Source of the DNA: Lachnospiraceae bacterium
GTDB lineage: Bacteria > Bacillota > Clostridia > Lachnospirales > Lachnospiraceae
NCBI GenBank assembly: GCA_003453515.1
Contig: DMLD01000169.1
Location: 1-33,852 of the forward strand
DNA length: 33,852 bases
Direction: 5' to 3'
In this document: positions 1 through 8,868 of the stretch, one piece after another
How positions within the stretch are numbered: position 1 is the stretch's first letter
Layout of the letters: each line of letters begins with the position of its first letter
Notes under the pieces: model-generated
Databases searched by the model: none
Told to the model about the DNA's origin: nothing
The model's input: the letters and a program-made list of their open reading frames with translations, nothing else
Position numbers and translations under genes: made by a program

Positions 1-3000
1 TCCTTGGAGCAGACCCTCATCATCATACATCCCATGGATACGAGAGGTGCCGTGGCAAAGCCGAATTCCTCGGCACCGAGCAGCGCCGCTATCGCCACAT
101 CACGTCCGCTCATCAGCTTTCCGTCGGTCTCAAGTATAACGTGTGATCTAAGACCGTTTTCAATGAGGGATTTGTGCGCCTCAGACAGACCCAGCTCCCA
201 CGGAAGCCCGGCATGGTGAACCGATGATGACGGTGCAGCACCGGTACCTCCGTCATACCCGGATATAAGTATCACCTGTGCGCCTGCCTTGGCTACGCCC
301 GACGCGATAGTGCCGACGCCTGCCTCGGAAACCAGCTTGACGGAGATCCTTGCTTTGTCGTTGGCATTTTTCAGGTCGTAAATAAGCTCAGCCAGATCCT
401 CGATCGAGTATATATCGTGGTGAGGCGGCGGCGATATGAGCGAAACTCCGGGTGTTGAAAATCTGGTCGACGCCACCCACGGGTAGACCTTTTTCCCGGG
501 AAGATGTCCGCCCTCTCCCGGCTTTGCGCCCTGCGCCATCTTTATCTGTATCTCGGCAGCGCTCATCAGATACTCTCCGGTCACGCCGAATCTGCCTGAT
601 GCGACCTGCTTGACTGCGGAGTTTTTCTCTGTATAAAATCTCTTTACATCCTCTCCGCCCTCGCCGGTGTTCGACTTTCCGCCGAGCCTGTTCATTGCGA
701 TGGCAAGTGTCTCATGCGCCTCCTTTGAGAGCGATCCGTATGACATGGCACCGGTCTGGAAGCGCTTCACGATCTCGTCCTCGCTCTCGACCTCGTCGAT
801 CGGTATTTCATCTCCCTGCGGTACGAAATCGAGCAGGGCTCTGAGAGTGTGAGGTCTGTCCTCGTCATCGACCATGTCGGTATACTCCTTGAAGAGCTCG
901 TAGTCTCCCTCTCTTACTGCGCGCTGGAGAGTAACTATGGTCTTCGGAGAATACATGTGATCCTCCTTGTCATCACCGCTTCTTAGCGAATGAAATCCGA
1001 CTGAATCCAGCGTGGTGTCCATCGGCAGACCCATCGGATCGAATGCCATATTGTGTCTTAGCTCAACATCCTCTCCTATCTCCTTTATCCCTATGCCGCC
1101 GACTCTGGATACCGTTCCCGCAAAATATGTGTCGATAAGCTCCTTTGACAGGCCTATCGCCTCAAATATCCTTGCGGACTGATACGACTGGAGTGTTGAT
1201 ATACCCATCTTCGCGGCGATCTTTACCACACCGTTTAGAAGCGCCTCATTGTAGTCGGCTATTGCCGTGTGGTAATCCTTGTCAAGTCTTCCCTTGTCTA
1301 TCATCTCTGCTATACACTCATGTGCGAGATAGGGGTTTATCGCACGCACACCGTATCCCAGCAGGCACGCTATCTGGTGAACATCTCTCGGCTCCCCGCT
1401 TTCAAGTATGAGCGATACCTGCGTCCTCTTTTTTGTTGCAACGAGGTGCTGCTCCACCGATGACACGGCGAGTAGTGACGGTATGGGCATGTGGTTTTCA
1501 TCCACTCCTCGGTCAGATAGCGTGATTATATTTGCCCCCTCATTTATCGCCCTGTCGACCGATATATTCAGCTGTGTAAGAGCTCTCTCGACCGGAGTAT
1601 TTTTATAGTATAATAATGAGACCTTCGCGGTTACAAAGCCCTCCTGGTCGAGCGATTCTATCTTCATCAGATCAACACCGGTAAGTATTGGATTGTTGAC
1701 CTCGAGCACACGACAATTGACCCCCTTTTCTTCAAGGAGGTTCCCGTCAGAGCCTATATAGACCGTGGTATCGGTAACTATCTTTTCTCTCAGCGAATCG
1801 ATCGGCGGATTGGTGACCTGTGCAAACAGCTGCTTGAAATAACAAAACAGCAGCTGGTGATGTCTCGAGAGCATTGCCAACGGTATATCATTTCCCATGG
1901 ATACGGTGGGCTCCACTCCGTTTTCAGCCATAGGGATTATCTGATCGTTCACATCCTCATACGAATAGCCAAAGACCTTATAAAGCCTGTCACGGAGCTT
2001 GCCATCATGTGTCGGTATCTTTTTGTTGGGTACCTGCAGATCGTGCAAATGAAGCAGATGTCTGTCAAGCCACTCCCCGTAAGGATTCGCGGAGGCATAT
2101 CTCTCCTTGCACTCCTCATCCGAAAGTATCCTTCCCTTTTTGGTATCGACTACAAGCATGTGTCCGGGTGACAGCCTTGATTTACAAACTATATCCTCAT
2201 CCGGTATATCAAGTACTCCGACCTCTGATGCAAGTATAAGTCTTTTATCTTTTGTGACATAGTATCTTGACGGTCTGAGTCCGTTGCGGTCAAGCGTCGC
2301 TCCAAACAGCTCGCCATCCGTAAAAAGGATCGCAGCCGGACCGTCCCACGGCTCCATCATGGTCGCATAGTAATGATAAAAATCCTTCTTTTTTTGCGAC
2401 ATGGACTCGTCGTGCTTCCACGGTTCAGGCACGGCGAGCATCATTGCAAGCGGCAGCTCCATACCGTTCATATACAAAAATTCCAGCGTGTTATCAAGCA
2501 TCGCCGAATCGGAGCCCGAAGCGTTGATGACCGGATATATCTTTTCCTTCTTTTTATCAAGCAGCGAGGAAGACATAGTCTCCTCTCTGGCAAGCATACG
2601 ATCGGCGTTTCCGCGGATTGTATTTATCTCACCGTTGTGAGCGATCATGCGGTACGGATGTGCCCGCTGCCAGGATGGTGTCGTATTGGTAGAGAACCTG
2701 CTGTGCACAAGTGCGATCGCTGTTTTGTAATCCGGCGAAAGCAGATCCTCATAAAAAAGCCTCAGCTGTCCCACCAAAAACATTCCCTTGTATACGATCG
2801 TCCTGGATGAAAGCGAGCAGATATATGTATCTTCACTGCTCTGCTCGAACTCGCGGCGGATGCAATAGAGCTTTTTGTCGAATTCGATACCTCTTTCGGT
2901 GTCCGACGGCCGCTCTATGAAGCACTGACAGATATAGGGCATGCACTCCTTTGCCTTCTCACCGAGGATCTCGGGATGTATGTCGACCTCTCTCCAACCG

Positions 3001-3350
3001 AGAAGCCTGCACCCCTCCTTCTCGGCGATGACCTCGAGCATGCGCATGGCAAACATCCTCTTGATCTTGTCCGACGGCGCAAATATCATACCGACACCGT
3101 AATCAAGGGCGCTGCCGAGATCTATACCGCATTTTTTTGCAGTTTTTTTGAAAAATGAATGCGATATCTGCGTAAGTATCCCCACGCCGTCTCCGACCTT
3201 TCCGGAAGCATCCTTTCCGGCTCTGTGCTCCAGCTTTTCAACTATCGACAGTGCGTCATCCAGCACCCTGTTATCCGGCTTTCCGTCGATATTTATAACG
3301 GCGCCTATTCCGCAGGCATCGTGTTCTGTCATCCAATAATTGTTATCCAT
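1..3350 (-). CDS. gltB: Glutamate synthase large subunit (GOGAT), C-terminus cut by window edge
   Basis: Makes glutamate from glutamine and 2-oxoglutarate, taking over the product of the glutamine synthetase just upstream. The visible 1116 codons start at ATG 3350 behind an AAGGAG site. The N-terminus [18 protein letters not shown] fits a class II amidotransferase whose 12-residue propeptide is removed to expose Cys13. The glutamine-domain motifs HSRFSTNT and HNGEINT follow. The FMN-barrel region has the typical [12 protein letters not shown] and [11 protein letters not shown]. The last codons read [10 protein letters not shown], giving two of the three cysteines of the [3Fe-4S] cluster, so about 380 residues (rest of the cluster loop and the beta-helix domain) lie outside the window. 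It is 72 nt downstream of glnN with a 29-nt palindrome between. The small subunit gltD is not visible. Confidence 0.97.
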   Translation of the reverse strand, partial: MDNNYWMTEHDACGIGAVINIDGKPDNRVLDDALSIVEKLEHRAGKDASGKVGDGVGILTQISHSFFKKTAKKCGIDLGSALDYGVGMIFAPSDKIKRMFAMRMLEVIAEKEGCRLLGWREVDIHPEILGEKAKECMPYICQCFIERPSDTERGIEFDKKLYCIRREFEQSSEDTYICSLSSRTIVYKGMFLVGQLRLFYEDLLSPDYKTAIALVHSRFSTNTTPSWQRAHPYRMIAHNGEINTIRGNADRMLAREETMSSSLLDKKKEKIYPVINASGSDSAMLDNTLEFLYMNGMELPLAMMLAVPEPWKHDESMSQKKKDFYHYYATMMEPWDGPAAILFTDGELFGATLDRNGLRPSRYYVTKDKRLILASEVGVLDIPDEDIVCKSRLSPGHMLVVDTKKGRILSDEECKERYASANPYGEWLDRHLLHLHDLQVPNKKIPTHDGKLRDRLYKVFGYSYEDVNDQIIPMAENGVEPTVSMGNDIPLAMLSRHHQLLFCYFKQLFAQVTNPPIDSLREKIVTDTTVYIGSDGNLLEEKGVNCRVLEVNNPILTGVDLMKIESLDQEGFVTAKVSLLYYKNTPVERALTQLNISVDRAINEGANIITLSDRGVDENHMPIPSLLAVSSVEQHLVATKKRTQVSLILESGEPRDVHQIACLLGYGVRAINPYLAHECIAEMIDKGRLDKDYHTAIADYNEALLNGVVKIAAKMGISTLQSYQSARIFEAIGLSKELIDTYFAGTVSRVGGIGIKEIGEDVELRHNMAFDPMGLPMDTTLDSVGFHSLRSGDDKEDHMYSPKTIVTLQRAVREGDYELFKEYTDMVDDEDRPHTLRALLDFVPQGDEIPIDEVESEDEIVKRFQTGAMSYGSLSKEAHETLAIAMNRLGGKSNTGEGGEDVKRFYTEKNSAVKQVASGRFGVTGEYLMSAAEIQIKMAQGAKPGEGGHLPGKKVYPWVASTRFSTPGVSLISPPPHHDIYSIEDLAELIYDLKNANDKARISVKLVSEAGVGTIASGVAKAGAQVILISGYDGGTGAAPSSSVHHAGLPWELGLSEAHKSLIENGLRSHVILETDGKLMSGRDVAIAALLGAEEFGFATAPLVSMGCMMMRVCSK

Positions 3351-3385
3351 GGTCTTCTCCTTTGTTTCTTTTTATGAGACAGCTT

Positions 3386-3414
3386 AGGAAACACCGGTAT
3401 GCCCGGTGTTTCCT
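3386..3414 (-). repeat. 29-nt palindrome after glnN stop (copy A)
   Basis: A perfect 12-bp inverted repeat (AGGAAACACCGG / CCGGTGTTTCCT) around a 5-nt loop, 8 nt beyond the glnN stop and 35 nt before gltB. No T-run follows on either strand, so it is not a standard intrinsic terminator. Similar 29-nt elements occur at 12071-12099 and 29113-29141. Confidence 0.8.
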
Positions 3415-3422
3415 CTACATGA

Positions 3423-5531
3423 TCAGCGAAGCGAGAAAAGCATCTGTCCGTATGTCGGATATGACAGATACTCATCCGGTATCAGCGCCTCCGCTTCATC
3501 TGCATATGCTCTGAGCTCATCCATATCCTTAAGCACTGTTTTTTCATAAAAAGCCGCCTGTTCAAGGACGTCGCTCATATTCTCTGCTTTAAGTGTATCC
3601 TCCTTTAGGATATCAAGCTTCTTTGCTATCGCGGTCGAGGCATCATCGAGCTGCTTAAGTATCCCGCTCTCGAGCATCGCCTTTGCTCCGGGGAGTGCCT
3701 GATTCTTTTTCAAGATCTCATCCGTCAGCTCGCTCTCATATGCTACGATACCGCTTGTAAGATCCTTTCTGACCATCTCCTGCATAGTCAGCGACTCTAT
3801 ATTTATCGATTTGGAATAATTCTCCAGCAGTATCTCATATCTTGAATCCAGCTCTTCTCTTGTGAATATCTGATGCTTTGTAAACAGCTTTACGGATGAA
3901 TCCGATATCCACTCAGGCATCGCATCGGGAAGTGATTTGAGGTTCGGAAGCCCCCTGCGCTTAGCCTCTGCGACCCACTCGTCGGTATAGCCGTTTCCGT
4001 CAAATAATACCCGCTTATGTGCTATAAGCATATCCTTTAATACAGCGGTCAGCTTGTTATGCAGCGCATCCGATCCAAGCCCTTCAAGCTCATCCGTGAT
4101 CCTGCTGAAAACTTCAGCTACCGCAGTGTTTAATACGATGTTTGCATTTGCAACCGACACTGCCGATCCCGGCATACGGAACTCGAATTTATTTCCCGTA
4201 AAGGCAAACGGTGATGTGCGGTTACGATCCGTATTGTCCTTGGTGATATGCGGAAGCACCTGGGCTCCCATCTCCATCTTCACCTTGTCCCCTCCGGTAA
4301 ATACCTTACCTGACTCTATGCTTTCCAAAACCTTTGAAAGCTCATCTCCGACAAAGATAGAAATGATGGCAGGCGGTGCCTCGTTTGCACCGAGTCTGTG
4401 ATCATTTCCCGCCGATGCTACCGAGAGTCTGAGCTGCGGCGCATACTCATCGACTGCTGCGATAACTGCTATAAGTGTTACCAAAAACGGGATGTTCTCA
4501 TCCGGATGCTTGCCCGGATCCAAAAGATTTATCCCGGTATCCGTACAGATCGACCAGTTGTTGTGTTTTCCCGAACCGTTGATGCCCTCGAACGGCTTCT
4601 CGTGGAGCAGGCAGGAAAATCCGTGCTTGTCGGCAACCTTTTTCATGACCTCCATGGTAAGCTGGTTGTGATCGACCGCCACATTTGCCGTCTCGAACAC
4701 GGGCGCCATCTCGTGCTGCGCCGGAGCCACCTCGTTATGCTTTGTCTTTGCGGGAATACCGAGCTTCCACAGCTCCTCATCAAGGTCGTGCATGAAGGCT
4801 GACACCTTTGGCTTGATGACTCCGAAGTAGTGATCCTCCATCTCCTGACCCTTGGTCGCGGGAGCGCCGATCAGTGTCCTGCCGGTAAACAAAAGATCCT
4901 TCCTCATCATGTAGTCATTTTTATCGATAAGGAAATATTCCTGCTCCGATCCGATCGTTGTATTGACTCTTGTCACATCATCGTAACCGAGTATCCTCAT
5001 AAGCTTCACTGCCTGCTTGGAAAGTGCCTCCATCGACCTTAGCAGCGGTGTCTTTTTATCGAGTGCCTCTCCGCCGTAGGAGCAAAATGCGGTCGGGATA
5101 TAAAGTGACCCGTCCTTGATAAATGCCGGCGAGGACGGATCCCACGCCGTGTAGCCTCTCGCCTCAAATGTGGCTCTTAAGCCGCCCGACGGGAAGCTTG
5201 ATGCATCCGGCTCGCCCTTGACGAGCTCCTTGCCGGAAAACTCCATGATGACACTTCCGTCGTCCTCGGGTGAGATAAAGCTGTCGTGCTTCTCTGCTGT
5301 AAGTCCCGTCATCGGCTGGAACCAGTGTGTATAATGCGTTGCGCCGTTCTCGATAGCCCACTCCTTCATCACGGCTGCAACCGAATTTGCCACATCAAGT
5401 TCGAGATGCGTTCCGTTCACGATCGTCTTGTGGACAGCCTTATAAACGTCCTTAGGCAGCCTCTCGCGCATGACCTTGTTGTTAAAGACCAAACATCCAT
5501 ATTGCTCAGGTAGTTTTCTTGCTTCAATCAT
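3423..5531 (-). CDS. glnN: Type III glutamine synthetase (GSIII)
   Basis: ATP-dependent synthesis of glutamine from glutamate and ammonium, cytoplasmic, the first step of GS/GOGAT assimilation. At 702 residues it has the large GSIII size rather than the roughly 450 of GSI. GSIII hallmarks are visible: the N-terminal segment GATHYTHWFQPMTGLTAEKH, the NEVAPAQHEMAP segment, and the glutamate/metal-site run GINGSGKHNNWS. The start is ATG 5531 (MIEARKLPEQYG), 7 nt behind GGAGGG; an in-frame TTG at 5546 would put this ribosome site inside the gene, so it is rejected. It sits between asnB and gltB on the same strand. Its roughly 200-nt upstream gap carries two hairpin-forming repeats that may regulate it. 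Confidence 0.97.
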   Translation of the reverse strand: MIEARKLPEQYGCLVFNNKVMRERLPKDVYKAVHKTIVNGTHLELDVANSVAAVMKEWAIENGATHYTHWFQPMTGLTAEKHDSFISPEDDGSVIMEFSGKELVKGEPDASSFPSGGLRATFEARGYTAWDPSSPAFIKDGSLYIPTAFCSYGGEALDKKTPLLRSMEALSKQAVKLMRILGYDDVTRVNTTIGSEQEYFLIDKNDYMMRKDLLFTGRTLIGAPATKGQEMEDHYFGVIKPKVSAFMHDLDEELWKLGIPAKTKHNEVAPAQHEMAPVFETANVAVDHNQLTMEVMKKVADKHGFSCLLHEKPFEGINGSGKHNNWSICTDTGINLLDPGKHPDENIPFLVTLIAVIAAVDEYAPQLRLSVASAGNDHRLGANEAPPAIISIFVGDELSKVLESIESGKVFTGGDKVKMEMGAQVLPHITKDNTDRNRTSPFAFTGNKFEFRMPGSAVSVANANIVLNTAVAEVFSRITDELEGLGSDALHNKLTAVLKDMLIAHKRVLFDGNGYTDEWVAEAKRRGLPNLKSLPDAMPEWISDSSVKLFTKHQIFTREELDSRYEILLENYSKSINIESLTMQEMVRKDLTSGIVAYESELTDEILKKNQALPGAKAMLESGILKQLDDASTAIAKKLDILKEDTLKAENMSDVLEQAAFYEKTVLKDMDELRAYADEAEALIPDEYLSYPTYGQMLFSLR

Positions 5532-5603
5532 TTTCTCGCCCTCCAATTTAGTTTGCTAATAGCTTATTAATAGTTACATATTACATAAATCTTGTTTTAC
5601 ATA

Positions 5604-5637
5604 CACAGCCAACCGCAGGATCTGTTGTTCCTCGGGA
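5604..5637 (-). repeat. Tandem leader repeat upstream of glnN, proximal copy
   Basis: On the transcribed strand this 34-nt unit contains ACAGATCCTGCGGTTGGCTGT, which can fold as an ACAG/CTGT stem, a 2-nt AT bulge, a CC/GG stem and the loop TGCGGTT. It begins about 73 nt upstream of the glnN start. The sister copy lies exactly 53 nt further upstream (5657-5691). It could be an RNA hairpin of the leader or one of two DNA operators; the sequence does not decide. Confidence 0.6.
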
Positions 5638-5656
5638 AATTTTTGTATCTTATGTC

Positions 5657-5691
5657 CACAGCCAACCGCAGAATCTGTTGTTCCCTCGGGA
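5657..5691 (-). repeat. Tandem leader repeat upstream of glnN, distal copy
   Basis: A 35-nt copy of the unit at 5604-5637 with two differences: one base in the stem (C to T, turning a C-G pair into U-G so the hairpin is kept) and one extra base in the flanking CCCGAGGG part. Similarity fades into AT-rich sequence after the GGCTGTG end. It starts about 49 nt after the asnB stop. Confidence 0.6.
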
Positions 5692-5739
5692 TCCGCTTGC
5701 GCCTATTCGAAACCGTAGCGGTGCACGTCGGTTACAGGA

Positions 5740-7347
5740 CTATTCACCACTCGCGCCGTAATTCGACAGGACTCTCGCAGACGGATCATCAACATTGCAA
5801 CCATTCCACTCCCGATTCGGCATCCAAAAATCCTTCACCATCCCGGACTGCCCGGGATAATATTTCTCGAAAATGTCCCTGTACATCAGCGACTCCTTGG
5901 TAAACGGCCTCGCATGCGTATACGCCTCGATGCCCCTTGCATACTCCTCATCGGTATACCTTTTATCAGCATACTCGATAATGTCATCCCTCAGCGAATG
6001 TCCGACAGCATCGGAAAAGGCAGCCTTCTCTCTCATCAGTATCTCATCCGGAATGAGCTTGTCATCCTCGAAGGCATGTCTGAGAAGATACTTGCCTATC
6101 CCGTAGGAGTTCATCTTCTTGGCGGGATCAATGCTCATCACATAATCCACAAAATCGAGATCGCCAAACGGGACTCTGGCTTCGAGTGAATTGACGCTTA
6201 TACATCTGTCCGCTCTCAACACATCATACATATGTATCTCGGATATTCTCTTTATGGCTTCCCTTTGAAACTCGTCAGCCGAGGGTGCAAAATCAGTATA
6301 TTTATATCCGAATAATTCGTCGGATATCTCCCCTGTCAAAACCACTTTTATGTCGGTATTATTTCTTATCCATTTACACAAAAGATACATGCCAATAGAG
6401 GCTCGTATCGTCGTGATATCGTAGGTTGCCAGCGCTTTGATCACGGGCTCTATCGCATCCGTTACATCGTTTTTTGTAATGATGACCTCGTGATGCTCGG
6501 ACCCTATATAATCAGCGACCTTTCTCGCATATTTAAGATCTATTGCATCCACATCCATCCCGATGGCAAACGTCTTGATCGGCTTGTCTGACATACTCGC
6601 CGCGACCCCGCAGACCAATGAGGAATCAAGTCCTCCCGAGAGAAGGTAGCCTATCGGCTGATCCGCACTGAGTCTTTTTTTGATACCGTTTAATAGCTTA
6701 TCATGGATATTTTTACATATCTCATCTATATCGCCCGGTGCGTGATCCGCTTCTTCGGAAAAATATCTTCCGGTCGGTTTGGAGGCGTCCCTGTAGCAAA
6801 CAAACTCACCGTCTTTATAGTAGTGTCCCGGCGGAAACGGCTTTATCTCATCCACAACGGATATTAGATTTTTGGGCTCTGACGCAAATGCTATACAGCC
6901 CTTGTCATCATAGCCGTAATAAAGAGGTCTTATCCCTATCGGATCTCTGGCAGCGATGAAGGTATCCTTCTCGCCGTCATAGATGACGCATGCAAATTCG
7001 GCGTCGAGCAGATCAAACATCTTGACACCCAGCCGCTCATAAAGCGGAAGTAGTATCTCACAATCGCTTTGAGAGACAAACCTCACTCCGAGCGATCCCA
7101 GATAGTCCCTTAGCATTTCAAAACCGTATATCTCACCGTTGCAAACAACAGCATTTTTTCCGTAAAAAAACGGCTGCATCCCGGTGGGCTCGGGTCCCAT
7201 GATAGACAATCTGTTAAACCCCATCCACCCGGAGCCAAGCAAAACCTTTTTACTCATATCGGGTCCTCTTGACTGCGTTGCTCCGAGCATTTTTTCAAAA
7301 AAGGATTCAGACACGTCCTTTCGTGAATAAGTAAGTATAGCGCACAT
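5740..7347 (-). CDS. asnB: Asparagine synthase, glutamine-hydrolysing
   Basis: Converts aspartate to asparagine with glutamine and ATP. The 535-residue protein starts MCAI, so removal of Met leaves the catalytic Cys as first residue, as the family requires. The glutaminase domain (about 1-190) shows the NGEIYG motif at about 70-75 and RDPIGIRPLYYG at about 134-145. The synthetase domain has the ATP pyrophosphatase loop SGGLDSS at about 237-243 and the downstream LTGEISDELFGY. ATG 7347 follows GGAGG closely. It lies 72 nt after purF and about 200 nt before glnN on the same strand, so it is likely cotranscribed with purF. The C-terminus is slightly shorter than E. coli AsnB. Confidence 0.96.
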   Translation of the reverse strand: MCAILTYSRKDVSESFFEKMLGATQSRGPDMSKKVLLGSGWMGFNRLSIMGPEPTGMQPFFYGKNAVVCNGEIYGFEMLRDYLGSLGVRFVSQSDCEILLPLYERLGVKMFDLLDAEFACVIYDGEKDTFIAARDPIGIRPLYYGYDDKGCIAFASEPKNLISVVDEIKPFPPGHYYKDGEFVCYRDASKPTGRYFSEEADHAPGDIDEICKNIHDKLLNGIKKRLSADQPIGYLLSGGLDSSLVCGVAASMSDKPIKTFAIGMDVDAIDLKYARKVADYIGSEHHEVIITKNDVTDAIEPVIKALATYDITTIRASIGMYLLCKWIRNNTDIKVVLTGEISDELFGYKYTDFAPSADEFQREAIKRISEIHMYDVLRADRCISVNSLEARVPFGDLDFVDYVMSIDPAKKMNSYGIGKYLLRHAFEDDKLIPDEILMREKAAFSDAVGHSLRDDIIEYADKRYTDEEYARGIEAYTHARPFTKESLMYRDIFEKYYPGQSGMVKDFWMPNREWNGCNVDDPSARVLSNYGASGE

Positions 7348-7419
7348 ACTGTTCCTCCGGTTTTTGATCCATTTTTTATTTGTATAAGCTGAAATATCAG
7401 CCTATATAAATTCCGCGTT

Positions 7420-8856
7420 TTATCTCTCCGACAGCCTTTTTTCAAAACGATCCTTTGACGTGTTATCCGGTATCCTTGTCGGGTATATGCCGTCAAAGCA
7501 GGCGTCGCAGTAGTCTCTGCAGCCTATCAGCTCGTGAAGTGAATCCGTCGGCAGATATTTCAGTGAATCGGCTCCTATCATCCCCGCTATCTCATCGGGT
7601 GAATGGTGGACCGCTATCAGGTTTTCCTTTGAATCTATATCCGTCCCGTAGTAGCACGGAGCAATGAACGGCGGAGCGGATATCCTAACGTGTATCTTAG
7701 CAGCTCCCGCGTCTCTCAAAAGCTTTACTATACGACCGCTCGTGGTGCCTCTGACTATCGAATCATCCACAAGAATGACCCTTTTGCCCTCGACTGTTTT
7801 TTTAATAGGATTTAGCTTTATCCTGACCTGATCTGTCCTCTCATCCTGTGTGGGTGAGATAAATGTTCTCCCTATATATTTATTCTTGACAAAGCCCTGA
7901 CCGTAAGGTATGCCCGAAGCCTCCGCATAGCCCAAAGCCGCGTCTATCCCCGAATCGGGAACACCTATAACCACATCCGCCTCAAGCGGGCGGTCGTTTC
8001 CCGCAAGTATTCTGCCGCTTTTTACTCTTGCCTCGTGGACCGATATACCGTCTATGACAGAGTCCGGTCTGGCAAAATATATATATTCAAAAATACACGT
8101 TTTCTTTGCATATTTATCGCAGTGCTCCTTATAGCTTTTCAGCGTTATATTTTTCCCGGATCCCGAGATTACGACTACCTCTCCCGGATATACATCTCTT
8201 TCAAAGCTCGCACCCACGGCATCGAGTGCGCAGCTTTCCGAGGATACAACATAGCTTCCGTCCGGACAGCTTCCTATACACAACGGTCTGAAGCCTCTCG
8301 GATCTCTCACTGCTATCAGCTTGCTCGCCGACATCAGGACGATAGAATACGCGCCTTCAAGCCTGTACATTGCGGTTATGAGCGCTTCCTCTATCGATGG
8401 CTTTACAAGCCTTGCCTGTGTCACCAGATAAGCTATTATCTCGGTATCGGATGTGGAGTGGAATATGGCTCCGTTTAGTTCCAACTCCGTCCTTAATTCA
8501 TAGGAGTTGCTTATATTTCCATTGTGAGCGAGCGCCATCTTCCCCTTCTGATGATTGACCTGCATCGGCTGACAGTTTGCTCTAAGATCTCTGCCTGTAG
8601 TGGAATATCTCACGTGGCCCACACCCATTGTGCCAACCGGAAACCTTGCAAGCTCATCATCGTTAAAAACGTCACCAACTCCACCCGCATCCTTATGAAA
8701 ATGGAATAATCCATCATCACAAACTACTATTCCGCAGCTCTCCTGTCCGCGGTGTTGAAGAGCATACAATCCGTAATATATGTCTCTTGCTATCTCTCTC
8801 GGTTCGGATGAAAACATCCCGAACACTCCGCATTCTTCATGTATACCTTCACTCAT
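7420..8856 (-). CDS. purF: Amidophosphoribosyltransferase
   Basis: Commits PRPP to purine synthesis using glutamine nitrogen. Sequence shows a short propeptide ending in EE before the catalytic Cys (ECGVFGMF), then the glutaminase motifs GHVRYSTTG and LAHNGNISN. The PRPP loop VILVDDSIVRGTTSG is near the C-terminus. Cysteines in CIFEYIYFARPDS and the final CRDYCDAC match the [4Fe-4S] type of PurF known from Bacillus. I chose ATG 8856 because AAGGA is 9 nt upstream; ATG 8862, two codons longer, is only 3 nt from that site but remains possible. The amt stop is 12 nt upstream, so it is almost certainly translated from the same mRNA. The other purine genes are not here, which ties this copy to nitrogen supply. 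Confidence 0.96.
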   Translation of the reverse strand: MSEGIHEECGVFGMFSSEPREIARDIYYGLYALQHRGQESCGIVVCDDGLFHFHKDAGGVGDVFNDDELARFPVGTMGVGHVRYSTTGRDLRANCQPMQVNHQKGKMALAHNGNISNSYELRTELELNGAIFHSTSDTEIIAYLVTQARLVKPSIEEALITAMYRLEGAYSIVLMSASKLIAVRDPRGFRPLCIGSCPDGSYVVSSESCALDAVGASFERDVYPGEVVVISGSGKNITLKSYKEHCDKYAKKTCIFEYIYFARPDSVIDGISVHEARVKSGRILAGNDRPLEADVVIGVPDSGIDAALGYAEASGIPYGQGFVKNKYIGRTFISPTQDERTDQVRIKLNPIKKTVEGKRVILVDDSIVRGTTSGRIVKLLRDAGAAKIHVRISAPPFIAPCYYGTDIDSKENLIAVHHSPDEIAGMIGADSLKYLPTDSLHELIGCRDYCDACFDGIYPTRIPDNTSKDRFEKRLSER

Positions 8857-8868
8857 GTCCATACTTCC

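Noticed and set aside
3386-3414. Rho-independent terminator between glnN and gltB
   Set aside because: The stem is perfect but no T-run follows on either strand, and the same element recurs inside other operons.
5604-5691. Two spaced near-identical repeats as a CRISPR remnant
   Set aside because: Only two copies, an AT-rich 19-nt gap that itself partly matches the flank, no cas genes, and position in a gene leader.
5604-5691. Dual ANTAR-type hairpins upstream of glnN
   Set aside because: The loops are seven bases (TGCGGTT) and lack the A1/G4 hexaloop pattern known for ANTAR targets; no terminator overlaps the second hairpin.
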